A stretch of DNA of 21,267 nucleotides from a virus, in the IMG/VR virus record IMGVR_UViG_3300009104_000143, positions 1 through 21,267 of that record; one strand, 5' to 3'. The position numbers and the translations under genes were made by a program. Every line of letters starts with the position of its first letter. The first letter of the stretch is position 1. This document shows positions 21,197 through 21,267 of this stretch, piece after piece. The notes beneath the pieces are model-generated. The model did not search any database. It was not told where the DNA came from and worked only from the letters and a program-made list of their open reading frames with translations.

Positions 21197-21267
21197 TTAT
21201 TTTCGATCATCGATATTGCCGGTGAATGCCATGCGCACCCCCTTGGCTCTTTGTTTGATTTGCGCTA
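21197..21267 (-). CDS. 3' end of an upstream gene, truncated by the window edge
   Basis: One frame is open from the edge to a TAA at 21197-21199 and ends AQIKQRAKGVRMAFTGNIDD then RK. The composition looks protein-like, but 22 codons are too few to prove a gene. Confidence 0.3.
   Translation of the reverse strand, partial: AQIKQRAKGVRMAFTGNIDDRK

Overview
This window is a contiguous stretch of a tailed double-stranded DNA bacteriophage or prophage. Every convincing gene lies on the minus strand, so the gene order reads from right to left: a DNA cytosine methyltransferase and two small genes, then DNA packaging, capsid assembly, head-tail joining, tail, tail fibre and lysis. The order (Nu1-like small terminase, GpA-type large terminase, gpW-like connector, lambda-type portal, protease/scaffold, decoration protein, major capsid protein, head-tail joining genes, tube, tail chaperone, tape measure, fibre) is that of a lambda-like late region. 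A 974-residue tape measure protein and no sheath gene suggest a long non-contractile tail (siphovirus type). No integrase, repressor, replication gene or tRNA gene is visible, so lifestyle and host cannot be fixed. Most genes lack a clear Shine-Dalgarno sequence and have A/C-rich, G-poor leaders instead, which hints at a host that does not rely on Shine-Dalgarno pairing. The o-spanin-like lipoprotein suggests a host with an outer membrane.

Right part (about 17.5-21.3 kb): a C5-cytosine methyltransferase with a second, plausibly real reading frame nested inside it; a helix-turn-helix protein and a small membrane protein coupled to it by ATGA overlaps; then a non-coding block of about 470 nt. 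That block contains 315 consecutive nucleotides without a G on the plus strand and a cluster of GCCCAT-type repeats. It sits directly upstream of the small terminase gene, where lambdoid phages carry cos. A complementary G/T-rich tract with an 11-bp tandem repeat lies on the other side of the same gene.

Packaging and DNA modification (15.1-18.7 kb): between the two terminase genes lie queD (7-deazaguanine precursor synthesis) and a short DpdA/TGT-like gene. Together they suggest that the phage replaces some guanines in its DNA with a 7-deazaguanine. The cytosine methyltransferase adds a second likely layer of DNA protection.

Head (9.4-15.1 kb): an unrecognised basic protein, gpW-like connector, portal, a 43-residue protein, a maturation protease fused to a scaffold domain with a likely internal scaffold start, a decoration protein and the major capsid protein, followed by tandem hairpins that look like a terminator. 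Tail (1.2-9.4 kb): stopper-like, tail-terminator-like, tube-like and chaperone-like genes, tape measure, a distal tail protein and a long glycine-rich fibre. Lysis (1-1.2 kb): several small membrane or charged proteins and an overlapping pair resembling Rz/Rz1 spanins.

The most distinctive non-coding feature is a 28-bp repeat found four times, each in a gap between two structural or lysis genes and in three cases ending just before a start codon. Two of the copies bracket a single gene of unknown function, as if it were an insertable cassette.
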